DNA of 64,000 nt from Planctomycetota bacterium. GTDB lineage: Bacteria; Planctomycetota; Phycisphaerae; Phycisphaerales; UBA1924. Shown piece after piece: positions 25,553-34,596 of the stretch. The stretch lies in the NCBI GenBank assembly GCA_024280755.1, contig JAJRPN010000002.1, forward strand, positions 50,374 to 114,373. The letters run 5' to 3'. Numbering within the stretch: the stretch's first letter is position 1; each line of letters opens with the position of its first letter. The notes beneath the pieces were generated by a model. That model did not search any database, was not told where the DNA came from, and was given only the letters and a program-made list of their open reading frames with translations. The position numbers and the translations under genes were made by a program.

Positions 25553-26818
25553 TCAGGCCTTGACTTGCGTGTTGCCGGTATGCGCCAGCATGCGATCGAG
25601 TGCTTTGACCGCGAGCCTGGTTGCTTCTGGATGAACCGTGATAACATTGCGAACCTTTATCGGACCATTTATGGAGTCAATCGGCGCATCTTTGGTGGTG
25701 CCGATGCCGCAGAGGCCGTCGAGTATCCAAAGCATGTGCGGCTCATCAATGCGGTACATCGTTGTGCATAGGCATTGGCAATCCGAAAGCATCTGAACCT
25801 CCATGCCCTTTGCTTTGAACTCGTTGGCGAGCCGATTGACCAAGTGGACTTCGGTGCCGATTGCCCACTTGCTGTTCTCTGGTGCATTGCGCAGCGTGTT
25901 GATGATGTACTCGGTCGAGCCGGAGTAGTCGGCGAGATCGACGACCTCTTTACAGCACTCGGGATGCACAAGGATTTGGGTCGGCTCTTCATGCGCACTC
26001 AGCGCGGCGTTTGCGCGTTTGATCTGTGCGCAGTGTTCGGGGCGGAAGAGCTTGTGGACGCTGCAATGTCCTGCCCACAAGATAGTTGCTGCGTTGTGTA
26101 ACTCCAAAGCGGACGCGCCGCCGAGTGGTTCGCCTTGCTCGGTGGCTTTGGGATCATACACGCAGGTGTTGCGCTCGGTGTCGATGCCGTAGGCCGATGC
26201 GGTGTTGCGTCCGAGGTGTTGATCTGGGAGGAAGAGGATTTTGATATCCTCGTTCTCGTTCTTTGGTGTTGTCCCGCCAGCCATAGCCCATTTGAATACT
26301 TGGTCGGCGTTGGATGAAGTGCAGCACGCGCCGCCGTGATCGCCGACGAATGCTTTGATCGCTGCGGTCGAGTTGACATAGGTGATGGGGATAATGCGTC
26401 CGGTCCATCCTGATTCTTTGAGTGAGTTGTGGATGAGTTCCCATGCCTCGACGGTTTGGTCATAGTCCGCCATGTCGGCCATCGAACAGCCCGCGCTCAG
26501 ATCGGGCAGGATGACAGAAACGGAATCGGGCGTAAGCATGTCGGCGGTCTCGGCCATGAAGTGGACGCCACAGAAGATGATGTGATTAACCGTGGTGCCT
26601 TCTTTGGCGCGGTCTTCGACGACCGATGATGCGAGCTGCGAGAGTTTGAGCGAGTCGCCGAGGAAGTCGGCATGGCGGACGACATTGTCCATCTGGTAGT
26701 GATGCCCGAGGATGACGAGTTTGTCGCCGAGTTGTTTGCGCCGAATTTCGATCTGCTCGTTGAGCTGATCTTCGGTGAGGGTGTGGTAGTGATCGGGGAG
26801 TGATGGTTGCCAGAGCAT
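25553..26818 (-). CDS. nadA: Quinolinate synthase
   Basis: NadA condenses iminoaspartate with dihydroxyacetone phosphate to quinolinate for NAD synthesis, using an oxygen-sensitive 4Fe-4S cluster. The 421-residue protein has KLVILGHHYQMDNVVRHADFLGDSLKLSQ, FCGVHFMAETADML (first cluster Cys), YVNSTAAIKAFVGDHGGACCTSSNA, LFLPDQHLGRNTA, VHPECCKEVVDLADYSGST (second Cys) and an internal MLSDCQCLCTTMYRIDEPHMLWILDGL (third Cys region). It is longer than the roughly 300-370 residue family norm. nadB and nadC are not in the window. Confidence 0.95.
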   Translation of the reverse strand: MLWQPSLPDHYHTLTEDQLNEQIEIRRKQLGDKLVILGHHYQMDNVVRHADFLGDSLKLSQLASSVVEDRAKEGTTVNHIIFCGVHFMAETADMLTPDSVSVILPDLSAGCSMADMADYDQTVEAWELIHNSLKESGWTGRIIPITYVNSTAAIKAFVGDHGGACCTSSNADQVFKWAMAGGTTPKNENEDIKILFLPDQHLGRNTASAYGIDTERNTCVYDPKATEQGEPLGGASALELHNAATILWAGHCSVHKLFRPEHCAQIKRANAALSAHEEPTQILVHPECCKEVVDLADYSGSTEYIINTLRNAPENSKWAIGTEVHLVNRLANEFKAKGMEVQMLSDCQCLCTTMYRIDEPHMLWILDGLCGIGTTKDAPIDSINGPIKVRNVITVHPEATRLAVKALDRMLAHTGNTQVKA

Positions 26819-26890
26819 GTGTGTCCTTTATAAATCCGCTTGGGTATTGTACGATCTATGGGGGCAATGGGCAATGGGGATTTCTTTATC

Positions 26891-27034
26891 CCTCCCTGCG
26901 CCCCGCGGGGAGGTGGCACGCGCAGCGTGACGGAGGGGTGTCTTAAAAAGGACACAAGTCACGCAGTCTGAGAGAATCGGAAGACACCCCTCCGTCTCAC
27001 TTCGTTCGACACCTCCCCGCGGGGCGCAGGGAGG
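26891..27034. repeat. Family C long inverted repeat, copy 2
   Basis: The outer arms CCTCCCTGCGCCCCGCGGGG / CCCCGCGGGGCGCAGGGAGG and the inner GACGGAGGGGTGTCTT / AAGACACCCCTCCGTC are complementary. The plan is as at 23737 with changed outer sequence but the shared GGCACGCGCAGCGTGACGGAGG-like core. It lies between the divergent starts of nadA and the DUF3137-like gene, so it is upstream of both. Confidence 0.9.
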
Positions 27035-27123
27035 AGCAAGAGGTTCCAACCCATCTCGGTGCTCTGGGCTCAAATCATCCCTGAAATCGAGCAGGCCGAA
27101 TCCCGAACAACTATGATGTACGA

Positions 27124-27888
27124 ATGATGGATATGTCGAGCATCTCGGTCATTATTGGAATCCTCGTCGTGGGCGGGTTGGTTTCGATATATGCCATTAA
27201 AGAAGCGGCAGCCGCAAAAGAGCGGGCACGCATTCGCAAAGAGACCATGGTGGGCTTCGCCGAGCGGATGGGATTCTCGTTTACGCCCTCGCTCGATGCC
27301 TCGCATGATGAGCAGTATGCCCATTTCGAAGTGTTTCGACATGGGTTCGACCGGTATGCGTATAACACGATCGAAGGGGTGATCGATCTGGACGCGGCAG
27401 TTGTCCAGTGCAACATGGGCGATTTTCAATACAAGACCCGTGAGACCTATACGACGACCGATTCCAAGGGGCGGACGACGACGCATACGCGGATCGTGAA
27501 ACATGATTTTAGTTATTTTATTCTTGAGCTGCCGTATGATCGAATCCCGGATTTGTTGATCCGGCGCGAGGGATTATTTGATAAGATAGCGTCGGCCTTT
27601 GGGAAGAACGATATCGATTTCGAGAGCTCGGAGTTCTCGCGGAAGTACTTTGTGAAATGTGAGAGCCGAAAGTTTGCCTATGACATCATCAATCCGCGGA
27701 TGATCGAGTTCTTGCTCGAGAGCAAGCCGCACCTGATTGATCTTGAGAACGGGCGGATCTGTTTGACCAATGGGTTGTCTACCTGGCCCGCCGAACGCTT
27801 CGAGCGGTCGTTGGGTTGGACGCTCAAGTTCCTTGAGCATTGGCCAGACTTTGTGGTGAAAGATTTAGAAGAAGGAAGAATCTCATGA
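27124..27888 (+). CDS. Membrane-anchored protein partnered with LemA
   Basis: A 254-residue protein with one N-terminal transmembrane helix (ISVIIGILVVGGLVSIYAI) and a soluble domain. The domain has FAERMGFSFTPSLDAS, AAVVQCNMGDFQYKTRETYTTTDSKGRTTTHTRIVKHDFSYFILEL and FSRKYFVKCESRKFAYDIINPRMIEFLL, resembling the DUF3137-type proteins that often accompany LemA. The function of that family is not established. Its stop overlaps the lemA start by four bases (ATGA), so the two are translationally coupled. Confidence 0.78.
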   Translation: MMDMSSISVIIGILVVGGLVSIYAIKEAAAAKERARIRKETMVGFAERMGFSFTPSLDASHDEQYAHFEVFRHGFDRYAYNTIEGVIDLDAAVVQCNMGDFQYKTRETYTTTDSKGRTTTHTRIVKHDFSYFILELPYDRIPDLLIRREGLFDKIASAFGKNDIDFESSEFSRKYFVKCESRKFAYDIINPRMIEFLLESKPHLIDLENGRICLTNGLSTWPAERFERSLGWTLKFLEHWPDFVVKDLEEGRIS

Positions 27889-28454
27889 GTGGACTCGTCA
27901 TCGGATTGATCGTTATTGGAGTGCTCGTTCTCATCGTTGGCGGCTGGGTCGCAGGCATCTACAACAAACTCGTGCGCGTACGCCAACATCTCAAGGACTC
28001 ATGGTCTGGGGTCGATGTCGAACTCAAGCGACGCTATGACCTGATCCCAAACCTGGTCAACACGGTCAAGGGCTATGCCAGCCATGAGAGCGAAACGCTC
28101 GAAAATGTGATCGCGGCAAGAAACCAGGCTGCGGGGAATACTGGTTCGCCATCATCGCAGGCCAAAGACGAGGGCATGCTTGTTGGTGCATTGAAGCAAC
28201 TCGCCGTGGTCGTTGAGCAGTATCCAAACCTCAAGGCCGACACGCAGTTTATCAATCTCCAGGAAGAACTGTCTGAGACCGAAAACCGAATCGCCTCATC
28301 ACGCCGACTCTACAACGGCAATGTCCGCGAGATGAATACAACCGTCGAAAGCTTTCCGAGTGTGATCATCGCCAACATGTTCAACTTTGATAAAGCTGAG
28401 TATTTTGAGATCGAAGATGCCGCGGTGCGCGAGACGCCCAAGGTTGAGTTTTAG
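27885..28454 (+). CDS. lemA: LemA family protein
   Basis: A 189-residue protein with one N-terminal helix (GLVIGLIVIGVLVLIVGGWVAGIYN) and the LemA helical-bundle domain: LVRVRQHLKDSWSGVDVELKRRYDLIPNLVNTVKGYASHE, ENVIAARNQA, YPNLKADTQFINLQEELSETENRIASSRRLYNGNVREMNTTVESFPS. This closely follows the family consensus. LemA proteins are membrane-anchored with the domain outside the cytoplasm; their role is poorly defined. The ATG at 27885 overlaps the previous stop. The 15 extra N-terminal residues in the ORF track are read-through of the upstream gene's bases in another frame. Confidence 0.93.
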   Translation: MSGLVIGLIVIGVLVLIVGGWVAGIYNKLVRVRQHLKDSWSGVDVELKRRYDLIPNLVNTVKGYASHESETLENVIAARNQAAGNTGSPSSQAKDEGMLVGALKQLAVVVEQYPNLKADTQFINLQEELSETENRIASSRRLYNGNVREMNTTVESFPSVIIANMFNFDKAEYFEIEDAAVRETPKVEF

Positions 28455-28508
28455 TACAAAAAGTTGAGTTCAGAGGCAATCCATTGACCGTAGTTGGAGA
28501 TTGATATC

Positions 28509-29636
28509 ATGGCACTTTATGGAATGACCAGCGAACGGTTTGAGTCTCTTACTCCTACAACTTTTGAGGATGAGGGGATTACTGAACGAGCAGATTTGCA
28601 GCGGATTCTTGCGGATCAAATTCAGGTGATTGATTCCGAACTTCTTGTTCTCTGTGATGAGTTTAATCACTGGGAAGGAACTAAGCGACGAATAGACCTG
28701 TTGTGTATGGACCGCGAGGCTCGATTGGTGGTAATTGAACTTAAAAGAAACCAAAGTGGCAACCATATGGAACTTCAGGCATTGAGGTATGCTGCCATGA
28801 TATCGACAATGACTTTCAAGGAGGCCGTCGAGTCATATGCTCGATATAAGGATATTGGACGAGACGAGGCTGATCAGTTTCTTGTAGAACATGTCCATGA
28901 TGAGAATATTGAGGAAGTGTTTGGTTCTGATGTACGGATAATTTTGGCTTCAGCAAATTTTTCGCAGGAATTGGTTGCGACGGTGACCTGGTTAAACAAG
29001 CGAGATTTGGACATTCGTTGCATTCGTCTTCGGCCTTTCAAACTTGGTTCTCGATTAATAGTACAAGCCGAGCAGGTGATCCCACTTGTAGATGCTGGAG
29101 ACTTTGAGTTTCGAGTTCGAACAAAAGAAACGGAGCGCAGAGCAAGTTTCCCCAAAACTAACTGGACAGGCGCATGGTTTCTCAATGTTGGCGAGGACAA
29201 AAGTCCGTGTAGATCATGGGAAGATTCAGCAAAATATCAGTATATCAGTGCCGGAGGCGGGAAATCTTGGCAAGATCAAATACGAAAACCGGCAAAGGGT
29301 GAACTTGTTTTTGCATACATCAATTCGGTTGGGTATGTTGGTGTCGGCACGGTTCTAGAGACAGCAGTTCCATGTAAAGGATTTGTTCCACACAACCAAA
29401 CTGAAAAGCTAGTTGACCTATCGCTTGCGAAACCCCTTACAGCTCCATCGCAAATTGAGAACCTAGACACATGTGAGTATTGCCTATCAATCCATTGGCA
29501 TGCTCTGCGAGATCGGACCAATCCTGTGCGAGAAGATCATCGTCGAGGTACAGCTCGAAAAATTCACGATGAAGGCTTGGTGTCTCGCTTATGTAATGAG
29601 TTCAAAGTTGGTCGGTATCCAGAGATCAATCCATAA
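28509..29636 (+). CDS. PD-(D/E)XK nuclease fused to an EVE/YTH-like domain
   Basis: The 375-residue protein's N-terminal half contains a restriction-like nuclease core: RRIDLLCMDREARLVVIELKR, with Asp63, Glu77 and Lys79 as the D...E-X-K triad, followed by ELQALRYAAMIS, as in NucS/DUF91-type nucleases. From about residue 205, WTGAWFLNVGEDKSPCRSWEDSAKYQYISAGGG...IRKPAKGELVFAYINSVGYVGVG resembles an EVE-like domain, a fold that reads modified bases. The pair suggests cleavage guided by DNA modification, possibly phage defence; that is inference. Codon use is more A/T-rich than in the neighbours. GGAG precedes the ATG at 28509; the track's start is a TTG. Confidence 0.75.
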   Translation: MALYGMTSERFESLTPTTFEDEGITERADLQRILADQIQVIDSELLVLCDEFNHWEGTKRRIDLLCMDREARLVVIELKRNQSGNHMELQALRYAAMISTMTFKEAVESYARYKDIGRDEADQFLVEHVHDENIEEVFGSDVRIILASANFSQELVATVTWLNKRDLDIRCIRLRPFKLGSRLIVQAEQVIPLVDAGDFEFRVRTKETERRASFPKTNWTGAWFLNVGEDKSPCRSWEDSAKYQYISAGGGKSWQDQIRKPAKGELVFAYINSVGYVGVGTVLETAVPCKGFVPHNQTEKLVDLSLAKPLTAPSQIENLDTCEYCLSIHWHALRDRTNPVREDHRRGTARKIHDEGLVSRLCNEFKVGRYPEINP

Positions 29637-29662
29637 AAAAGGCGTTCAAATTGAACGCCTTT
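29635..29662 (-). terminator. Terminator between the nuclease gene and ppdK
   Basis: The perfect palindrome AAAGGCGTTCAA/TTGAACGCCTTT is followed by a run of six T residues on the minus strand and three on the plus strand. It lies 23 bases past the ppdK stop and abuts the stop of the plus-strand nuclease gene, so it probably serves ppdK mainly and perhaps both. Confidence 0.88.
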
Positions 29663-29684
29663 GAAGTTTGTCTGTGAGTTCTAC

Positions 29685-32630
29685 TCACTCGTCCATGATC
29701 GCGGCTTGTGCCGCGGCCAAGCGTGCGATGGGCACACGGAACGGTGAACAGCTTACATAATCGAGCCCGATCTTGTGGCAGTAGTGGACGGACTTTGGAT
29801 CGCCGCCGTGCTCGCCACAGATGCCGATCTTGAGATCAGGCTTGGTCTCACGACCTTTACTGAAGCCCATCTCGACGAGTTGGCCGACACCGGTTTGGTC
29901 GAGGCTCTGGAATGGGTCTTCGGGGAGGATGTCGCGTCCGAGGTAATCAGGCAAGAAGGTGTTGATGTCGTCACGCGAGTACCCGAAGACGAGCTGGGTC
30001 AGGTCGTTGGTGCCGAAGGAGAAGAAGTCGGCATGCTCGGCGATCTCGTTGGCGGTCAGGGCCGCGCGTGGGATCTCGATCATGGTGCCGATCTTGATAT
30101 CGAGTTTCTTTTTGAAGCCCAGTTCCTTCTTGACCTCTGCGATGACATCTTCAGCCTGTGCACGCAAGATGCTCAGTTCCTGATGTGTACCAACGAGCGG
30201 GATCATGATCTCAGGCACAGCCTTGACCTTGTTGCCCGCACATTCGATCGCGGCTTCGACAATCGCGCGAACCTGCATCGAAAGGATTTCGGGATAGGTA
30301 ATCGCCAAGCGACATCCGCGATGCCCCATCATTGGGTTGGATTCATGAAGCAGGGCGACCTGCTTGCGAACCACATCAACGCTCACGCCTTGGTTGGTTG
30401 CCACGCGTTGAATCGCATCTGGCTCGTGAGGTAGGAACTCGTGAAGTGGTGGATCGAGCAGGCGGATGGTGACGGGCAAGCCGTGCATCGCGGTGAAGAT
30501 CCCGACGAAGTCTTCGCGTTGGAACGGCAAGAGCTTGGCGAGTGCGATTTCACGATCGGCGGTGTTCTCTGCGAGGATCATCTCGCGCATCGCGGTGATG
30601 CGTTCGCCCTCGAAGAACATATGCTCGGTGCGGGTGAGCCCGATGCCTTGGGCACCAAAGTCACGCGCCCGTTGTGCGTCGGCTGGCGAATCAGCATTGG
30701 TGCGAACACCCATCGTGCGATATTTGTCGGCCCATTTCATGATCTTGGAAAAGTTGCCGGACAGTTCTGGTTCGACGGTAGGCATTGATCCAGCGAACAC
30801 TTCGCCGGTGGAGCCGTCGATCGAGATCAGATCACCACGACCAAAGGTATCGGCGCCGATGGTAAAGGTTCCGGCTTTTTCATCAATCTGAACCGCGCCT
30901 GCGCCTGCGACGCAGCATTTGCCCCACCCACGAGCAACAACTGCCGCGTGGGAGGTCATGCCGCCGGTGGAGGTGAGAATACCGACCGCGCTGTGCATCC
31001 CGTCGACATCTTCTGGGCTGGTTTCTTTACGAACAAGAATAACCTTCTCGCCTTTGTGTGCTCGTTCTACGGCTTCGCTTGCAGTGAATGCAGGATGCCC
31101 AACCGATGCGCCCGGCGACGCTGGAAGCCCGGTCGCAAGGGCGACACTTGTTTCTTTGGCTTTGGGATCAAAGCTTGGAAGCAAGAGCTGGGTGAGATCG
31201 CCGGCGGGGATGCGCAAGAGCGCTTCCTTTTCGGTGATTCGTTTTTCTTTGACCATATCGCATGCGATGTTGACGGCTGCCGAACCTGTCCGTTTGCCGG
31301 TACGGGTTTGGAGCATGAACAACTCGCCTTGCTCGATGGTGAACTCGATGTCCTGCATTTCGACATAGTGATCTTCGAGCGTTTTCTTGATCTCAAGAAG
31401 CTGCTTGTAGATCGCGTTGTTCCATGCTGGCATTTCGTCAACAGGTTGAGGCGTGCGGATACCGGCAACCACATCTTCGCCCTGGGCATTGATGAGGAAC
31501 TCGCCATAGAACTTATTTTCGCCGGTCGATGGGTTGCGGGTGAAGGCGACACCTGTGCCACAGTCTTCGCCCATGTTGCCAAAGACCATTGTTTGTACAT
31601 TGACGGCTGTGCCGTTGAGCCCGGTCATGCCTTCGATGCGACGGTATGAGATCGCCTTGTCAGCCATCCATGAACCAAAGACCGCGTTGATCGCGAGTTC
31701 GAGCTGTTTGATTGGGTTTTGTGGGAACTTTGCACCGACATGCTTGGCGTAGACCTCTTTGTACGCGACGCAGAGTTCTTTGAGTCCTTCAGCAGGAACA
31801 TCGGTGTCGTCGGTGACCTGATACTTCACCTTAATGATGTTGAATGCAGCTTCGAACTGATGATGATCGACACCCATGACGACATCGCCGAACATGTTGA
31901 TAAGCCGACGGTAGGCGTCGTAGGCGAAACGATCATTGCCTGTTTTTTCGGCCAAGCCCTTGACGGATTTATCGTTGAGTCCGAGGTTGAGGATGGTGTC
32001 CATCATGCCCGGCATCGAGACGGCTGCGCCTGAACGGACGGAGACGAGCAACGGATCGGACTGATCGCCAAACTTCTTGCCGCGTTGTTTTTCGAGTGAA
32101 GCCAGATTCTTGGCGACTTCGATCATGAGTCCCTTTGGAAGGCGCTTCTTGTTTTTGTAGTACGCTGCGCAGGTGTCGGTGGTGATGGTGAATCCTGGAG
32201 GCACCGGGAGACCAATACTGGTCATGTTGGCAAGGTTCGCGCCCTTGCCGCCGACGAGTGATTTCATAGAGACATCAGCCTCGTTCTTCTTACCGAATGC
32301 GTAGATCATCTTGCCCGCGATGACGCGCTTCTTCGGTGGTGATCTCTTTGCGGTCTTTTTTGCGGTCTTCTTAGTGGTTGTCTTGCGTGCAACTTTGCGG
32401 ACGGCTTTCTTGGTGCGCTTCTTGGAGGTGTGGCGTTTGCCCGCAGCAGCCTTCTTTGTTGATTTTTTTGCAGCCTTCTTTGTGACCTTCTTATGGGCCG
32501 AGGCGGTGCGCTTGATGACTTTTTTCTTTGCTGCCTTTTTAGTGGTCTTCTTCGCAGCTTTCTTAGCTACTTTTTTGGTGGTCGATTTGCGGACGGATTT
32601 CTTGGATGGTTTTTTCTTTGCCATGGGCAT
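29685..32630 (-). CDS. ppdK: Pyruvate, phosphate dikinase with a lysine-rich histone H1-like N-terminal tail
   Basis: PPDK interconverts pyruvate, ATP and phosphate with PEP, AMP and pyrophosphate. From about residue 107 the protein is canonical: MIYAFGKKNEADVSMKSLVGGKGANLANM (ATP-grasp start), SVRSGAAVSMPGMMDTILNLG, AFTRNPSTGE, the phosphohistidine motif GGMTSHAAVVARGWGKCCV, and the PEP-binding barrel (GIGLTRTEHMF, NPMMGHRGCRL, GTNDLTQLVFGYSRDD, GICGEHGGDP). Ahead lie about 100 residues of Lys/Ala/Thr repeats (KKAAKKTTKKAAKKK type), as in bacterial histone H1-like proteins. The tail is in frame and AGGGA precedes its ATG, so it is part of the protein. The terminator follows. Confidence 0.93.
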   Translation of the reverse strand: MPMAKKKPSKKSVRKSTTKKVAKKAAKKTTKKAAKKKVIKRTASAHKKVTKKAAKKSTKKAAAGKRHTSKKRTKKAVRKVARKTTTKKTAKKTAKRSPPKKRVIAGKMIYAFGKKNEADVSMKSLVGGKGANLANMTSIGLPVPPGFTITTDTCAAYYKNKKRLPKGLMIEVAKNLASLEKQRGKKFGDQSDPLLVSVRSGAAVSMPGMMDTILNLGLNDKSVKGLAEKTGNDRFAYDAYRRLINMFGDVVMGVDHHQFEAAFNIIKVKYQVTDDTDVPAEGLKELCVAYKEVYAKHVGAKFPQNPIKQLELAINAVFGSWMADKAISYRRIEGMTGLNGTAVNVQTMVFGNMGEDCGTGVAFTRNPSTGENKFYGEFLINAQGEDVVAGIRTPQPVDEMPAWNNAIYKQLLEIKKTLEDHYVEMQDIEFTIEQGELFMLQTRTGKRTGSAAVNIACDMVKEKRITEKEALLRIPAGDLTQLLLPSFDPKAKETSVALATGLPASPGASVGHPAFTASEAVERAHKGEKVILVRKETSPEDVDGMHSAVGILTSTGGMTSHAAVVARGWGKCCVAGAGAVQIDEKAGTFTIGADTFGRGDLISIDGSTGEVFAGSMPTVEPELSGNFSKIMKWADKYRTMGVRTNADSPADAQRARDFGAQGIGLTRTEHMFFEGERITAMREMILAENTADREIALAKLLPFQREDFVGIFTAMHGLPVTIRLLDPPLHEFLPHEPDAIQRVATNQGVSVDVVRKQVALLHESNPMMGHRGCRLAITYPEILSMQVRAIVEAAIECAGNKVKAVPEIMIPLVGTHQELSILRAQAEDVIAEVKKELGFKKKLDIKIGTMIEIPRAALTANEIAEHADFFSFGTNDLTQLVFGYSRDDINTFLPDYLGRDILPEDPFQSLDQTGVGQLVEMGFSKGRETKPDLKIGICGEHGGDPKSVHYCHKIGLDYVSCSPFRVPIARLAAAQAAIMDE

Positions 32631-32763
32631 TGATGAATCCCTGAATAGTGCTGATCTGACGGGTGGAAACCACTTTCATAGTGGGTTGGTCAGTTGACCA
32701 AAGCTGCCATAAATGGCAGACTGAGAGTGTAGAACAAGATCTGGGCTTTGGCGCGCATCTCGG

Positions 32764-34065
32764 GTGTTGGAAACGCATAGGAATTGGCAGTTTTCAGCCA
32801 TACCATCCAACTCAATGTGTCAATGTTCGCCATCCAACCTGTTTCAAACTGATTGTGCTCATCATGCCCGACAGGGTGTTGTATTCGCCGGACTCGGCTT
32901 TGAAGGTTCCAATCAGGCTGCTCGGGTTTGTAAGACTTGGATTATAGAGCACGGCGATCCTGATCCGGTTCGTTCGATTCAGGCAGTTCTTGATACCTAC
33001 CCAACCCAAGATTCTCCAACAAATGCAGGCTGGGTGATCATGCTCAGCTATGAACTCGGTCGTGTGATCGAACCCAAAGCCCAGTTTGCGGATATCGAAT
33101 CCCAGGGTTTTCCGCTGGCGGTGATTCAACGATGGGAGGCTTGTACACAACAAGAGCCTGAAAACACAAGGGAATATACAATCGGATCGATGAAATCATC
33201 GATGGGCAAAGCTCGATACATCGCTGCGGTTGAGCGCACAAAGGCGTATATCGCTGCGGGTGATATCTATCAGGCGAATATCGCTCATCATCTGTGTGCT
33301 TCGTTCTCGGGCAGTGCATCTGCGTGCTTTGCCGATCTTGCTAGGTTTGCTCAGCCAAGGCATGGATCGATGATGATCTTTGATTATTTGGGTTCTCGGC
33401 ATGCGATTTGTTCGATCTCGCCTGAGTTATTCATTGAATGCGATCTCGAATCGAGGCTGATTCGCACCGAGCCGATGAAGGGCACGCGCCCGATTGAGGC
33501 GGATGCCGATGAGCTGCGTCATTCAGTCAAGGATCGCGCCGAACTCGATATGATCACGGATCTGATGCGCAATGACCTTGGTCGTGTGTGCACGCTCGGC
33601 TCGGTGAAGGTGGTCGAGCCTCGCAAGATCGAAGCCCACCAATCCGGTGTGCTTCAAGCAAGCGCAACGATCGAAGGGCGATTGGCTGATGGCGTTGGGT
33701 TTGGCGAGATCATCCGGGCAGCCTTCCCGCCTGGGTCGGTGACCGGCGCGCCCAAGGTTCGGGCGATGCAGATCATTGACGAACTCGAAGCGGATGAGCA
33801 GGGGTGCAAGCCTCGCGATTCGTATTGCGGAGCCATGCTGGTGATGGATGACCATGGCAAGATCAAAGGCTCAGTCTCGATCCGAACAGCCCATATCTGG
33901 GGGGCAATCGATCCAAAGAGTTCAGATTCAATTCTCAACGGACAGCTTGTCTATCCCGTTGGAGCCGGGATCGTCGCGGACTCTGATCCGCAGGCGGAAT
34001 GGGCAGAAACGCTGGTCAAAGCGGAGGTTTTACGGGCTGCGCTTGGGATAGAGTTTGAGGGATAA
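32764..34065 (+). CDS. pabB: Chorismate-binding enzyme, aminodeoxychorismate synthase component I-like
   Basis: The enzyme aminates chorismate on the way to 4-aminobenzoate and folate. About 433 residues carry the chorismate-binding domain: YIAAVERTKAYIAAGDIYQANIAHHL, HAICSISPELFIECD, RTEPMKGTRPI, ELDMITDLMRNDLGRVC, AAFPPGSVTGAPKVRAMQIIDELE, RDSYCGAMLVMD and PVGAGIVADSDPQAEWAETLVKAEVL. The KGT-P pattern and short N-terminal domain favour PabB over TrpE. The first 55 residues are poorly family-like and the start (GTG at 32764) is uncertain; a frameshift there cannot be excluded. A class IV lyase-like enzyme that could act next lies at 42479. Confidence 0.85.
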   Translation: MLETHRNWQFSAIPSNSMCQCSPSNLFQTDCAHHARQGVVFAGLGFEGSNQAARVCKTWIIEHGDPDPVRSIQAVLDTYPTQDSPTNAGWVIMLSYELGRVIEPKAQFADIESQGFPLAVIQRWEACTQQEPENTREYTIGSMKSSMGKARYIAAVERTKAYIAAGDIYQANIAHHLCASFSGSASACFADLARFAQPRHGSMMIFDYLGSRHAICSISPELFIECDLESRLIRTEPMKGTRPIEADADELRHSVKDRAELDMITDLMRNDLGRVCTLGSVKVVEPRKIEAHQSGVLQASATIEGRLADGVGFGEIIRAAFPPGSVTGAPKVRAMQIIDELEADEQGCKPRDSYCGAMLVMDDHGKIKGSVSIRTAHIWGAIDPKSSDSILNGQLVYPVGAGIVADSDPQAEWAETLVKAEVLRAALGIEFEG

Positions 34066-34221
34066 TGCGGGCGATCGTCCGGGAATCTGTATTGGTGATG
34101 CAGTTTTTGATGAACTTTGGGTACAGAACGCGCCGATCTTGAGGAGTATCAAGGGTTTGCAGTTGAGGCTTTTTTGTTCTCGCCACTCAGCACACGCCCG
34201 CTGACAATCAAAGAGGTCGAT

Positions 34222-34581
34222 ATGACGATTGAACTCAAGCTCAAACACAGTTCCGAACGCAGGATGCACCCACGATCATTTACCGAGATCGCTGTCAAGC
34301 TCAGGCGCAGCGCTCGCACGCTTTTTACAGGCGGGCGAACGCTTGATGTCTCGCAAGGGGGCGCATCGATCGAGCTCTTTGGTCCACGAGAAGCCCATGC
34401 AGGCGAGCGCATCGCGATCGCCTTTGAGAACTTGCATTGCCCGGTGACACGGGCATCTCGGATGATCGGGGCGCAGGTGATTCGTGTTGAGCCGATGCGT
34501 GATGGCAGGCAGCATGTAGCGATTGAGTTCGATTCGCTTCAGCTTGGGTTTGAGAGCATCGATCTTCCCGCAGCTGCATAG
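34222..34581 (+). CDS. PilZ domain protein
   Basis: A 119-residue protein made of a single PilZ domain, the usual c-di-GMP receptor: ERRMHPRSFTEIAVKLR supplies the RxxxR-type arginines and TLDVSQGGASIEL the [D/N]xSxxG motif, followed by the barrel strands. It could link c-di-GMP level to motility, adhesion or matrix. AAAGAGG stands before the ATG at 34222; the 35 residues upstream in the ORF track look non-coding. It is convergent with the TlpA-like gene, whose stop is 15 bases away. Confidence 0.88.
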   Translation: MTIELKLKHSSERRMHPRSFTEIAVKLRRSARTLFTGGRTLDVSQGGASIELFGPREAHAGERIAIAFENLHCPVTRASRMIGAQVIRVEPMRDGRQHVAIEFDSLQLGFESIDLPAAA

Positions 34582-34596
34582 GCACGGGGCCGAAGT

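Noticed and set aside
32311-32697. Plus-strand ORF rich in Phe/Leu/Val
   Set aside because: It is the complement of the lysine-rich tail of PPDK; the AAG-rich coding strand explains the CTT-rich frame.
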